DNA from: an uncultured Lachnospiraceae bacterium
GTDB taxonomy: Bacteria; Bacillota; Clostridia; Lachnospirales; Lachnospiraceae
Assembly: GCA_945621435.1 (NCBI GenBank)
Contig: CALZBR010000005.1
Span: 1 to 64,000, forward strand
Direction: 5' to 3'
DNA length: 64,000 bases
Shown: one piece after another, positions 9,675-18,841 of the stretch
Layout: every line of letters starts with the position of its first letter
Numbering within the stretch: position 1 is the first letter of the stretch
Notes under the pieces: model-generated
Told to the model about the DNA's origin: nothing
Database searches by the model: none
Seen by the model: the letters and a program-made list of their open reading frames with translations, nothing else
Program-made: the position numbers and the translations under genes

Positions 9675-10786
9675 AGATTGTAAATGGGAAGGTTTTCATT
9701 GGTCACCGGTTTGTACAGGGTGGCGTGGAATTTGATCGTTTGATAGAGAATTTCGGTGAAACGGTGACGGGGAAGGATGGCTTTGATGCAGAAGGCGGCT
9801 ATATCATTCCGGGATTGGTGGATATTCATACCCACGGCGCAATGGGAGCAGATGCAAGCGACGCAAGCCAGGAGGGATTAAAGAGGATGGCATGCTACTA
9901 TGCAGCGAACGGAGTGACCGGGTGGCTTCCCACTACCATGACGATTCCGGAACCGGAGTTGGTCAAAGCACTGGAATCCATTCGTGATTTTACTCGTCCG
10001 ACCAATGGAGCCAAGGTATTCGGCGTCCACCTGGAGGGGCCCTTTATCAGTCCCGGGAAATGTGGAGCACAGAATCCGGAGGATATTCGGAAACCGGATG
10101 TGGATTCATTTCATCGGTGGAACGAGGCAGCCGGTGGAAGGATAAAGCTGATTACGGTTGCACCGGAGGCAGAGGGGGGCTTGGAGTATATTCGGGAGAT
10201 TTCGAAGACATGCCGGGTATCGGTGGGGCATACTGCAGCAGGTTATGAGATTGCAAGAGAAGCCTTTGAGGCGGGAGCCACCCATACAACCCATCTCTAT
10301 AATGGAATGACTCCTTTCAGCCACCGGGAACCGGGGGTTCCGGGAGCTGCCTTTGACGCCGGGGTTACGGCGGAATTGATTGCGGATGGTTTGCATGTGG
10401 CACCTGCAGTGGTTCGCATGACAGCACAGCTTTTTGGAGACAGACTGGTGCTTGTGTCGGATTCCGGACGTTGTGCCGGTATGCCGGACGGAGAGTATGC
10501 GTTGGGAGGACAATCCATCACTATGACCGGAGGAAAAGCCTGTCTGTCCGGTACGGATACACTGGCCTGCTCTTCCGTGAGCTTATTGGAATGTGTGAGA
10601 AGAGCGGCTTCCTTCGGTATCCCGCTGGAGGATGCCGTGTATGCCGCATCTGCCGCGCCTGCAAGGGCGATAGGGGCAGAGAAAGTCGGAAGCATTGAGG
10701 TCGGTTATTCTGCCGACCTGGTGGTGCTGGATGAGAGCCTTCAGGTGAAGGCGGTGTTCGTGGATGGTGCCAGAGTAGAGGCTTAG
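9671..10786 (+). CDS. nagA: N-acetylglucosamine-6-phosphate deacetylase
   Basis: GLVDIHTHGAMGAD, HLEGPFISPGKCGAQNPE, SVGHTAAGYE, HLYNGMTPFSHREPG, DGLH, VSDS motifs. Confidence 0.92.
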   Translation: MKIVNGKVFIGHRFVQGGVEFDRLIENFGETVTGKDGFDAEGGYIIPGLVDIHTHGAMGADASDASQEGLKRMACYYAANGVTGWLPTTMTIPEPELVKALESIRDFTRPTNGAKVFGVHLEGPFISPGKCGAQNPEDIRKPDVDSFHRWNEAAGGRIKLITVAPEAEGGLEYIREISKTCRVSVGHTAAGYEIAREAFEAGATHTTHLYNGMTPFSHREPGVPGAAFDAGVTAELIADGLHVAPAVVRMTAQLFGDRLVLVSDSGRCAGMPDGEYALGGQSITMTGGKACLSGTDTLACSSVSLLECVRRAASFGIPLEDAVYAASAAPARAIGAEKVGSIEVGYSADLVVLDESLQVKAVFVDGARVEA

Positions 10787-10799
10787 GATGGGAAGCTCG

Positions 10800-11891
10800 C
10801 TAATCTGCTTTCACGACGCGATTCCTGCCATTGCTTTTGGCTTTGTACATTGCTTCGTCCGCATCCTTGATAAGCTGATGATAATCTCCGCCGGCGTATT
10901 CCGCTACGCCGATGGAAACCGTTATATTACATACTCCACTATCGCTATCCTGAATTGTTTCTCTGATTTTTTCCGCAATACGGACAGCCTGTTCCACGGG
11001 ACAACCGGGCATAAGTACCAGGAATTCTTCTCCACCCCAGCGGATTACATAGTCTGTTGCACGCACCTGATTCTTTAAAGTCTTTGCCAGATGGATCAGA
11101 ACTGTATCGCCTGCCTCATGTCCGTACCGGTCGTTCACCTTCTTGAAAAAGTCAAGATCCATCAGGAGAGCGCTGACCGGGATACCGTCCTGAAAAGTCA
11201 GTTTGTTGTTGGAAGAATTGCTGATTTCCTTTAATATGTTTCTGTTGTATACTTCAGTCAACTGATCCAGCACAACCATATTCTGAAGCTTTTCTTTTGT
11301 GAAGTAATGCTCCAGAAAAATCCTTTGCATCAGGTAGTGCATGACGCAGATGGCTAATATACAAGGTACGTTAAACAAATACATCATGGATAAATTATCA
11401 TAGTGGATAAACAGATTGGCAATGGCTATGTCAACTACCAGGAGCGTGTGCGCAATAAGGCTGTATGAAAAAGGGGCACAGAAGCCTGCACATACAAAGA
11501 TAAGGTTCATGATAATCATGCCCGATATGGCATATTGTCTGTCGGGCAAAAGATAGGTTGCCCAGTCTGTACACCAGATAATAATATGTATCATGAGATA
11601 ACTGCTAAACACCATGATGCGGTAGTTTTGTATGCGGGCTGCCATGATCAAATATACAAGAAACGGCACCAGAATAATCGTACGGGGAAGAAGCGTCTCG
11701 TGTGCGAATCTTCCAAAGATGCCGCAGTCCGTAAAAAAGAAGGTCAGGTAGGACACTACGGACACCACAATCAGTCCGGTGTTAAACATTCTGTAATAAT
11801 CATATTTAGACTGAAACAAAGCTTTTTTCTCAGCTTTGGAAAGCTGCTTTAGCGAATAATTATCCATTCGTTCTCTCCTAAAAAAAATCAT
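10800..11891 (-). CDS. Membrane GGDEF diguanylate cyclase
   Basis: TM-rich N-terminus then LMDLDFFKKVNDRYGHEAGD...RWGGEEFLVLMPG. Confidence 0.9.
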   Translation of the reverse strand: MIFFRRERMDNYSLKQLSKAEKKALFQSKYDYYRMFNTGLIVVSVVSYLTFFFTDCGIFGRFAHETLLPRTIILVPFLVYLIMAARIQNYRIMVFSSYLMIHIIIWCTDWATYLLPDRQYAISGMIIMNLIFVCAGFCAPFSYSLIAHTLLVVDIAIANLFIHYDNLSMMYLFNVPCILAICVMHYLMQRIFLEHYFTKEKLQNMVVLDQLTEVYNRNILKEISNSSNNKLTFQDGIPVSALLMDLDFFKKVNDRYGHEAGDTVLIHLAKTLKNQVRATDYVIRWGGEEFLVLMPGCPVEQAVRIAEKIRETIQDSDSGVCNITVSIGVAEYAGGDYHQLIKDADEAMYKAKSNGRNRVVKAD

Positions 11892-12052
11892 AGGACATTA
11901 TACTACGAAATAACGATAGACATCAAGAAGTATTTTTGTCTAAATCTGTCTAAATCTGTTAAAAGGCAACGGGAAGAATACAATTGACATTGAGGTGACT
12001 TTGAAGTAAAGTTAAACCACTTCAAACAAAACTTATAGGAGTACGATGATAA

Positions 12053-13441
12053 ATGGGAAATGAAACAAAACAGGTAGAATTTCATTTTGGAAAAATAGGT
12101 AGATTTTTGCCACTTTTAGCGGCATGCTTCATGATTGTATGGGCTGCATGCAGCCAGTCCAATGTGAACGGTTATGTGGTAGCTTTTTTTGTGGCGGTAA
12201 TTGTGGGCGCAGTTTTTGCAAAAGATGATCAGGCTTACGGGGCAGCTATCATACATGGATTGAGTAAGCCTATGTTTTCCGTCATTGTACTTGCAGTTAT
12301 CCTGGCAGCCATTTCAGGGAAAATGATTTCTTCAAGTGGCATGGTACAGACCATTGCGGCATATGTGGTTTCGGTTGGACTGACCGGACGCCTGTTTGTG
12401 GTCGCTACCTTTGTCATGACCTGTCTGCTGGCATTTGCCACGGGTACATCGGTTGGAACCTATTTTGTCGTGATTCCGATTTTGTTTCCGGTGGGTGTGA
12501 TGGCGGGAGTAGCCCCGGAATATATGATCGGAGCGATTGTTTCGGGAGCCGCATTTGGTGACAATTTGGGTCCCATTTCGGATACCACTATTGCGTCCTC
12601 TGCGACCCAGCATGCGGATTTGGGAATGGTGGTGAAGACCCGTACCCGGTATTCCGTCCCGGCAGCAGTGGGGGCTCTGGTTTTGTTCTTAACATTTACC
12701 AAAACTACAGATACTACCGTTGTTTTGGAGGGGATAAAAGAGACCGCGATTCAGCCGGTGAGCCTTTTGATGTTAGTGATTCCCATTGTGATCATCACCC
12801 TGTGTCTTAGGCGTAAGCATCTGGTTGTGGCGTTGTCATGGGGGATTGCAGCCGGTGCGGTAGTGGGATTGATGAGTGGGATTTATACCGTAAGCGATTT
12901 TCTGGCTTTTCCCGGAGGATTTGCGGTAGAGGGTCTTGTGATTTCATCCATCACAGGTACGGCAGGCACCATTTGTATGTTAATTGGAGTGTTTGCATTG
13001 ATTGGTGTGATGGAAGCGAGCGGGATGTTTGAAAGTGTGGGCTCATTATTGAAGCGTTTTGCAAAATCCCAAAGAAGTGCGGAGGCTACCATTGTTTTGT
13101 CCGCAGGAATTCTCAGCATGATTACGGGAGTTATTTCCGTGGCGATTGTGGCATTGGGTGATCTGGTGAACGAAATCGGCGAAAAAAACGGCGTGAATCC
13201 GTATCGGCGGGCCAATCTGCTTGACTGTACCGGCTGTGTGTTTTGCTTTTTATCCCCCTGGACTGTACATTGCGTGATTCCGGCTCAACAGTCTGCCCAG
13301 TTTGGGGAAAGCTTTGCAGTAGCGCCGGCATCCATTCCCTTTGTCAACTTCTATTCCATTTGCATGCTTCTCATGTTGAGCATAGCTGTCCTTACCGGAT
13401 ACGGAGCTGCAAAGAAAGGTAAACAGAATGACAGCCTTTAG
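12053..13441 (+). CDS. Na+/H+ antiporter, NhaC family
   Basis: Multi-TM protein with AFATGTSVGTYFVVIPILFP, GAAFGDNLGPISDTTIASSATQ, and DLLDCTGCVF-like motifs. Confidence 0.85.
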   Translation: MGNETKQVEFHFGKIGRFLPLLAACFMIVWAACSQSNVNGYVVAFFVAVIVGAVFAKDDQAYGAAIIHGLSKPMFSVIVLAVILAAISGKMISSSGMVQTIAAYVVSVGLTGRLFVVATFVMTCLLAFATGTSVGTYFVVIPILFPVGVMAGVAPEYMIGAIVSGAAFGDNLGPISDTTIASSATQHADLGMVVKTRTRYSVPAAVGALVLFLTFTKTTDTTVVLEGIKETAIQPVSLLMLVIPIVIITLCLRRKHLVVALSWGIAAGAVVGLMSGIYTVSDFLAFPGGFAVEGLVISSITGTAGTICMLIGVFALIGVMEASGMFESVGSLLKRFAKSQRSAEATIVLSAGILSMITGVISVAIVALGDLVNEIGEKNGVNPYRRANLLDCTGCVFCFLSPWTVHCVIPAQQSAQFGESFAVAPASIPFVNFYSICMLLMLSIAVLTGYGAAKKGKQNDSL

Positions 13442-13526
13442 GGGGCAGAACAAGCGACAGGATTATTTTTCAAAAGGTTTGCATTTATGCGGTTATCACA
13501 ACAAAGGAAAACAAAAAAGTAGGGAG

Positions 13527-13563
13527 AAGCTCTGATTGCAAGGGATTGCAGTCGGAGCTTTTT
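13527..13563 (+). terminator. Intrinsic terminator downstream of the nhaC-like gene
   Basis: AAGCTCTGA ... TCGGAGCTT then TTT. Confidence 0.65.
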
Positions 13564-13598
13564 AGTATTATTAGCCGTAAATATTTTTTTAAAATAGA

Positions 13599-13627
13599 TT
13601 GACAATGTGTATATAACTGTATATACT
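13599..13627 (+). promoter_or_regulatory. SigA-type promoter with embedded palindromic operator (YtrA cluster 1)
   Basis: TTGACA (13599-13604), 17-bp spacer, TATACT (13622-13627); perfect palindrome GTATATA-ACTG-TATATAC at 13609-13626. Confidence 0.7.
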
Positions 13628-13703
13628 GTGAATATGCAAAAGGAAAAACTGTTATATTTACGTGAAACGGACGGAAGCAAGACTTTGTTTGAGGAGAGTA
13701 ATT

Positions 13704-14585
13704 ATGAAGGAAATGGTGCTATGTGAAAAGGTTTCCAAAAAGCTTGGAAGCTATCAGCTGAAGGACATCTGCTTTGCACTTCCCAAAGGGTATGTGCTTG
13801 GCGTGATTGGTCGAAACGGTACCGGCAAGACAACACTGCTTCGATGCCTGATGGGGGTTTATCGATTGGAAGGAAATGATATGGGATTGGGAGAGGTGTC
13901 GATAGACGGCATCGCTATTTCGAAGGATGCCAAGGCGTACAAGAAGCAGTACGTCCTGGTTTCTTCTGCAAGTGCATATCTGAACAGTTATCGAGCCAAG
14001 GAAGTGGGGGAGCTTTTTGGCTGCTACTACGAAGGCTTTACCATGGAGCGGTTTCTGAAAAATATGGAACGCTTTGAGGTGCCAAAAAAGGCGATGATTC
14101 AAACTCTTTCTAAGGGGCAGCTGGTTCGTTTACAGCTGGCGTTTGCCTTGAGCGTGGATGTGAAGGTTTATATTTTTGATGAACCTACCGGAAATCTGGA
14201 CGTGGAATTTCGAGAGGAATTTTATCGGTTGGTGAGAGAGCTGATGGCAGATGGTGAGAAAACAGTGATTTATGCATCCCATCTGGTAGAGGAGCTGGAG
14301 GGACTTGCGGATTACATTTTGTGGCTGCACAATTCGGATGAGAGTGGAGAACAGAAATTCTTTGGGACTTTGGAGGAGCTGAAGGAAACCTATCGCATGC
14401 TGGAAGGCACAAAAGAGGTTTTGGGTGAGGTGGATTCGTCCGCAATCATCGGGGGAAGAGAGCGGGAAAACCATGGTGAGTGGCTGGTTTTGTCCGAGGC
14501 ACTTTCAGAGCAACAAAGACGGGATGCCAGATATGCGGACCTGAAGGAAATCATGTACTATGAAGAGAAGGGACTGGTGCATTGA
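13704..14585 (+). CDS. ABC transporter ATP-binding protein
   Basis: Walker A GRNGTGKTT, signature-like LSKGQLVRLQLAFAL, Walker B VYIFDEPTGNLD. Confidence 0.9.
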   Translation: MKEMVLCEKVSKKLGSYQLKDICFALPKGYVLGVIGRNGTGKTTLLRCLMGVYRLEGNDMGLGEVSIDGIAISKDAKAYKKQYVLVSSASAYLNSYRAKEVGELFGCYYEGFTMERFLKNMERFEVPKKAMIQTLSKGQLVRLQLAFALSVDVKVYIFDEPTGNLDVEFREEFYRLVRELMADGEKTVIYASHLVEELEGLADYILWLHNSDESGEQKFFGTLEELKETYRMLEGTKEVLGEVDSSAIIGGRERENHGEWLVLSEALSEQQRRDARYADLKEIMYYEEKGLVH

Positions 14586-14586
14586 T

Positions 14587-15258
14587 ATGTGGAAGGATAT
14601 TTTGCGAAGAAGAAAAGTGAATTTCAGGAATCATCCGGTGTTCCTATATCTTAAGGGAGTGATGGTAGTCACTATGTTTCTGATTCCGAGAACTGCCTGG
14701 TTTCTTTGCTTCTGGATAACATTGCTTACCGTTGGAGCCAATATGTGTGAGAAGATGCAGGACTTTATGTTGCCCATAAGTGATGAGGAACATAAAAAGA
14801 GACAATGGCAGGAAAGTCTTTTTTACTCCGGTTTCTACGGTTTGATTCTGCTTCTGCAGGATTTGTTTTCGACCTTCGTACGAAAGGATCCTTTTTATAT
14901 CGGGCACTTTGTGTATCACGTGTTATTGATGATTCTGTTGGTGGTCATCGGTATCAGCGCAGGGGTGAGTATGGGAAACCTGAAAAAGAGAAAAAAGAGC
15001 GTACCGGAAACTGTGATGCAATGGATAGACTACGGCTTGGGAGGGATTTTCTTAGTGCAGGTCTTTGTATTTTTTACAGCCGAGGGAAGAAACGATGCCA
15101 CGGTACATTGGGCGTGGAAGTCGGAGCCTTGTAAAATCATGGTAGCGGTGCTGCTGATATTGGTAGAACTTCTTCAAACCATCATGATATACAGAAGCTA
15201 TGGCGTGCCTCAGCTTACCGTGCCGGAGCCAAAGGAAAGAAAGAGGGGTAGGAAATGA
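14587..15258 (+). CDS. Membrane protein, probable ABC permease component
   Basis: Multi-TM ORF directly coupled to the ATPase and upstream of the GntR gene. Confidence 0.6.
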   Translation: MWKDILRRRKVNFRNHPVFLYLKGVMVVTMFLIPRTAWFLCFWITLLTVGANMCEKMQDFMLPISDEEHKKRQWQESLFYSGFYGLILLLQDLFSTFVRKDPFYIGHFVYHVLLMILLVVIGISAGVSMGNLKKRKKSVPETVMQWIDYGLGGIFLVQVFVFFTAEGRNDATVHWAWKSEPCKIMVAVLLILVELLQTIMIYRSYGVPQLTVPEPKERKRGRK

Positions 15259-15626
15259 ATTTTGTAATAAAGACGAAAAGCGGTGCGCCGATTTATGAAC
15301 AGATTGAAATGCAGATTAAGGATGCCATTGTGCGAAAGGAGCTGGCGGAGGGGGAACCGCTTCCTTCCATCCGCAGTCTGGCAGCAGATCTCAAAATCAG
15401 CGTAATCACCACCAAGAGAGCATACGAGGATCTGGAAAAAGAGGGAATGATTTATTCGGTTCCCGGAAAGGGCTTTTTTGTAGACAATCCGGATCTGGAT
15501 TATCTGGAAGAGAAACGAACCATCAATATGGAGGCAGAGCTTTTGGAGTTTATCAGGAAAGCCAAGGTCTCCGGTCTGGAGAAGCAGGCAGTACTGGATA
15601 TGGTGGATATCCTTTGGGAGGAATAG
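15255..15626 (+). CDS. GntR family regulator, YtrA subfamily
   Basis: IYEQIEMQIKDAIVRKELAEGEPLPSIRSLAADLKISVITTKRAYEDLEKEGMIYSVPGKGFFV and a short C-terminus. Confidence 0.92.
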   Translation: MNFVIKTKSGAPIYEQIEMQIKDAIVRKELAEGEPLPSIRSLAADLKISVITTKRAYEDLEKEGMIYSVPGKGFFVDNPDLDYLEEKRTINMEAELLEFIRKAKVSGLEKQAVLDMVDILWEE

Positions 15627-15628
15627 GG

Positions 15629-16372
15629 ATGCTTACGGTAGAGAATTTGGGACATAAATACGGTAAAAGGAGATTTGCACTAAGAAATATAAGCTTCTCC
15701 CTGGAGCAGGGATATCTTTGCTGTCTGGTAGGGGCTAACGGAGCCGGGAAAACGACCCTTCTAAAGACAATCTACGGTGTGCTTTGCCCCTCTGCAGGAA
15801 GGGTTTTGTATCAGGGAGAGCAGGTTACCCGGGCCAATGCCAAAGGGAAAGAATACTATAAGGGCTTATGCCGATACCACAAGGAGGTAGCGTTTGTGGG
15901 AGGGGATGAATGGTGTTTCCCAAACGCAACCATGCAGGAAAATGTGGAGACTCTGAAAACCTTTTATGAGAATTTTGATGAGGGAGAATACGGAAGGCTG
16001 TTGGAGGTGTTTGGGCTAAAGAAAGCTGCACGGGAGAAGACCTATCCGGAGCTTTCCCGGGGCCAGCAGATGTTGTTTCAGATTGCCTTTGCAATGGCAA
16101 GACATCCCAGGCTTTTGCTGATGGATGAACCCTTTGCAAACCTGGATCCGGTGGTGAAGGTGGATCTGGTGCAGCTGTTTCAGGAAAAAATGAAGGATGA
16201 AGACATCAGTATTCTGTTGTCTACCCATTTGGTGGATGATATTTCGGATATGGTGGATTATGTGGGGCTGATGAAAGAGGGGGAACTGGTTACGTATGGA
16301 GACCGGGAGAGCGTATTTGAGGAGAAAAAGGTGGATAGTCTGAAGGCCTGGATCCTTGGAGGTGAGAAGTAA
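15629..16372 (+). CDS. ABC transporter ATP-binding protein
   Basis: Walker A GANGAGKTT, signature LSRGQQMLFQIAFAM, Walker B LLLMDEPFANLD. Confidence 0.9.
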   Translation: MLTVENLGHKYGKRRFALRNISFSLEQGYLCCLVGANGAGKTTLLKTIYGVLCPSAGRVLYQGEQVTRANAKGKEYYKGLCRYHKEVAFVGGDEWCFPNATMQENVETLKTFYENFDEGEYGRLLEVFGLKKAAREKTYPELSRGQQMLFQIAFAMARHPRLLLMDEPFANLDPVVKVDLVQLFQEKMKDEDISILLSTHLVDDISDMVDYVGLMKEGELVTYGDRESVFEEKKVDSLKAWILGGEK

Positions 16373-17511
16373 TGGAAGCTTTTTTGAATACGGGAATGAG
16401 GAAAGAACATGAAAAGAGATATTGGGACAGAGAGATGATTCTGTATGTGGGTGCGCTGCTCTATTGCCTGTTGGGAGTGAATACAAGCTCAGACAGAATT
16501 GATCTGATCATGGCAGGTTCCCTGTATGGAATGGTCTTGCTGACCTGCTTTGTGAAATATTTTCTGTACGATGAGGTCGGCATGACTTCAGGATTTCTGG
16601 CAAGAGTATTGAAATACCATGGGGCGGATCCTTATGTTTTATTTGGGAAGGTGTGGAAAAGACTTCTCCTGACGGAAGGAATCCTGGCAGCACTGCTTGG
16701 AGCATCCTTTGTATGGCATGGTAAGGAGCCTGTGGTAACCTTGGCTGTAATAGGTCTTGCGGTAGTGCCGATTCTGATATTTGCACTGATAGAGAAATAT
16801 TTTTTCTATCGCATGAACCATGAGATCTCAGGAATCGCAAGAGTGGTGGTTGCCGGTATGGTCTTTATCCCTCTTTTGGTGGGAACGATTTTTCTGGCGG
16901 TTAAGGGTATTATTCTTCTGATGGTGTGCTATGCCGTGGTAAGCAATCGTGTTTCACTCAATCAGATTTCCCAGGATGAATCTGTCTACTACGTATATCA
17001 GAATCCCTACCTGCCTGTGATGGTTTTGCTGCTTCTTCTGCTTCTGGTATCCAGATTCTACAGCAGATGGCGGATTACCCAATATGTCTCACTGGTGCTT
17101 CTGATCGGTTTTGTGGGAAGTGTAGGTCTTTCCCTTTATACTGAGAAGCAGAATCATGTCTGTCTGACGGATACGCATATTTTGTGCACGGAAAAGGGGA
17201 TTACCACCGAATATCGTCTGGACGAGGTGGAGGGTATCTGCCTTTTTACGGAAGGAGGAGAACTGCAATATACACTTACCCTGTCGGGCGGAAAGGCTCT
17301 GGAGCTTATGGGGGAAGAGATTACCACCACTGATGCATGGGGGGATAGCTACGCAGACTATTATGACTACCTTCTAAAGCTGACAAAACAGCTTTTGGCG
17401 CAGGGAGCAGAGGGGACGGTTTCGAATGTGGAAGGCGTCCGTCAATCCATGAAAAACCTGAGTGCAGAGAGCAGTTCGTCTGTGGAGGAATTGATTCAGA
17501 TTCTGCAGTAA
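16372..17511 (+). CDS. Multi-TM membrane protein, probable ABC permease component
   Basis: Several hydrophobic segments; start overlaps the ATPase stop. Confidence 0.6.
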   Translation: MEAFLNTGMRKEHEKRYWDREMILYVGALLYCLLGVNTSSDRIDLIMAGSLYGMVLLTCFVKYFLYDEVGMTSGFLARVLKYHGADPYVLFGKVWKRLLLTEGILAALLGASFVWHGKEPVVTLAVIGLAVVPILIFALIEKYFFYRMNHEISGIARVVVAGMVFIPLLVGTIFLAVKGIILLMVCYAVVSNRVSLNQISQDESVYYVYQNPYLPVMVLLLLLLLVSRFYSRWRITQYVSLVLLIGFVGSVGLSLYTEKQNHVCLTDTHILCTEKGITTEYRLDEVEGICLFTEGGELQYTLTLSGGKALELMGEEITTTDAWGDSYADYYDYLLKLTKQLLAQGAEGTVSNVEGVRQSMKNLSAESSSSVEELIQILQ

Positions 17512-17546
17512 ACACTTTCAGTAGTAAAGCACTTTCAGCAGTAAAA

Positions 17547-17583
17547 CACCCTCTGTTCTATGCAGGAGCAGAGGGTGAAAGTT
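17547..17583 (+). terminator. Intrinsic terminator
   Basis: CACCCTCTG (17547-17555) ... CAGAGGGTG (17569-17577) then a T-rich run. Confidence 0.7.
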
Positions 17584-17605
17584 TTTCTGCAGACTAATTC
17601 ATGGT

Positions 17606-18643
17606 TTACAGAACAGCTATAAAATCATCCTTGACTTCGGCAAAGCTGTCATCTACAAATCCAAAGTCTTTTTCTTTGTAATTCCAAAGTGCACGGCCGA
17701 TACCGTGATTCTTGAAGGCGGTGTGTATATCCCGCAGCCAATTGATTTTGGAAGGATTGTCGGAGAGGTCAATGGCTCCGTATTCACCGCAATACAGGGG
17801 GGCGTTGTACTTTTCGGCAGCTTCAATCGCATCCCTGAAGATGATTTCGAAGAATTCGGGACCCAATTCCTTCACCTCGTCTAAAAAGATAACACCGTTT
17901 GATACATCGATGGCTTCCTTGCTGATTCTGCGGTATTCCTCGATAGGAAGAGGGTATTTGATGCGGAAGTCGGAGGGCATATAGTCTACCCAGTAAGCAC
18001 CCTGGTGGGTAAACAGGAAGGGCTCATAGCAATGGAAATTATAAACGATTTTATCATCTGCCGGCGGGTCAAGAAGCTTTACATTTGATACGTGGTTGTA
18101 CATAACGCCGCCGACTACGATGTATACATCGGGACAGATGGAGCGTATCAGCTGTATGTATTTTTTGACAATTCCGTTCCATGCATCGGACACCTCCTGT
18201 AGAACAACCTCATTCAGCGGTTCGAAGGCAACGATATCCTGGTCATTTTTGAAGGCTTCCGCGATTCTTGACCACAGCTTAAAGAATCTTGCCTGAAGCT
18301 TCTCGTCGTAAAAGAAAATTCGTCTGTCCATATCCTTCTTCAGGGGGTCAAAGGAGTATCCGTAGCATTCATGCAGATCAATCAGCATATGAAGCTTATA
18401 CTCCCTGCACCAATCGCAGCAGTTTCTCAGATACCGGAAGCCGCTCTCGATAGGCTCCCCGTCTTCGGTCTCTAAAACATTGTAATCTACGGGAACTCTG
18501 ACATGATCAAAGCCAAGACCGGCGATATATTCAATGTCCTTTTTGGTAATAAAGGTGTCAAAATGCACTTTGTCATATTTGTCAAACTGTGAAATCCATC
18601 CGCCCAAATTGACTCCCTTTTGGAAATTCTCAAAGATTCGCAT
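17606..18643 (-). CDS. Glycoside hydrolase family 5 (cellulase-like), no signal peptide seen
   Basis: GVNLGGWISQ, HVRVPVDY, LIDLHE, FEPLNEV, YCGEYGAIDLSD, LWNYKEKDFGFVD motifs. Confidence 0.88.
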   Translation of the reverse strand: MRIFENFQKGVNLGGWISQFDKYDKVHFDTFITKKDIEYIAGLGFDHVRVPVDYNVLETEDGEPIESGFRYLRNCCDWCREYKLHMLIDLHECYGYSFDPLKKDMDRRIFFYDEKLQARFFKLWSRIAEAFKNDQDIVAFEPLNEVVLQEVSDAWNGIVKKYIQLIRSICPDVYIVVGGVMYNHVSNVKLLDPPADDKIVYNFHCYEPFLFTHQGAYWVDYMPSDFRIKYPLPIEEYRRISKEAIDVSNGVIFLDEVKELGPEFFEIIFRDAIEAAEKYNAPLYCGEYGAIDLSDNPSKINWLRDIHTAFKNHGIGRALWNYKEKDFGFVDDSFAEVKDDFIAVL

Positions 18644-18841
18644 ATTGTATTCCTCCCTATCGGTTTTTGCTATAAAAAAGTATAGCACGAAGGGGAAAGA
18701 GAATTCAACTCATTATGATTCGATTGCGTAAATTCGTGGGCTTGTGGGTAAAGGAAGATTCATGTATAATGCAGGTGCAGGGGTACATGGAAAGCTGTTA
18801 AGGGAGATTGGATTTCGAAAATGCAAAAAAGAGGAAGGTCA

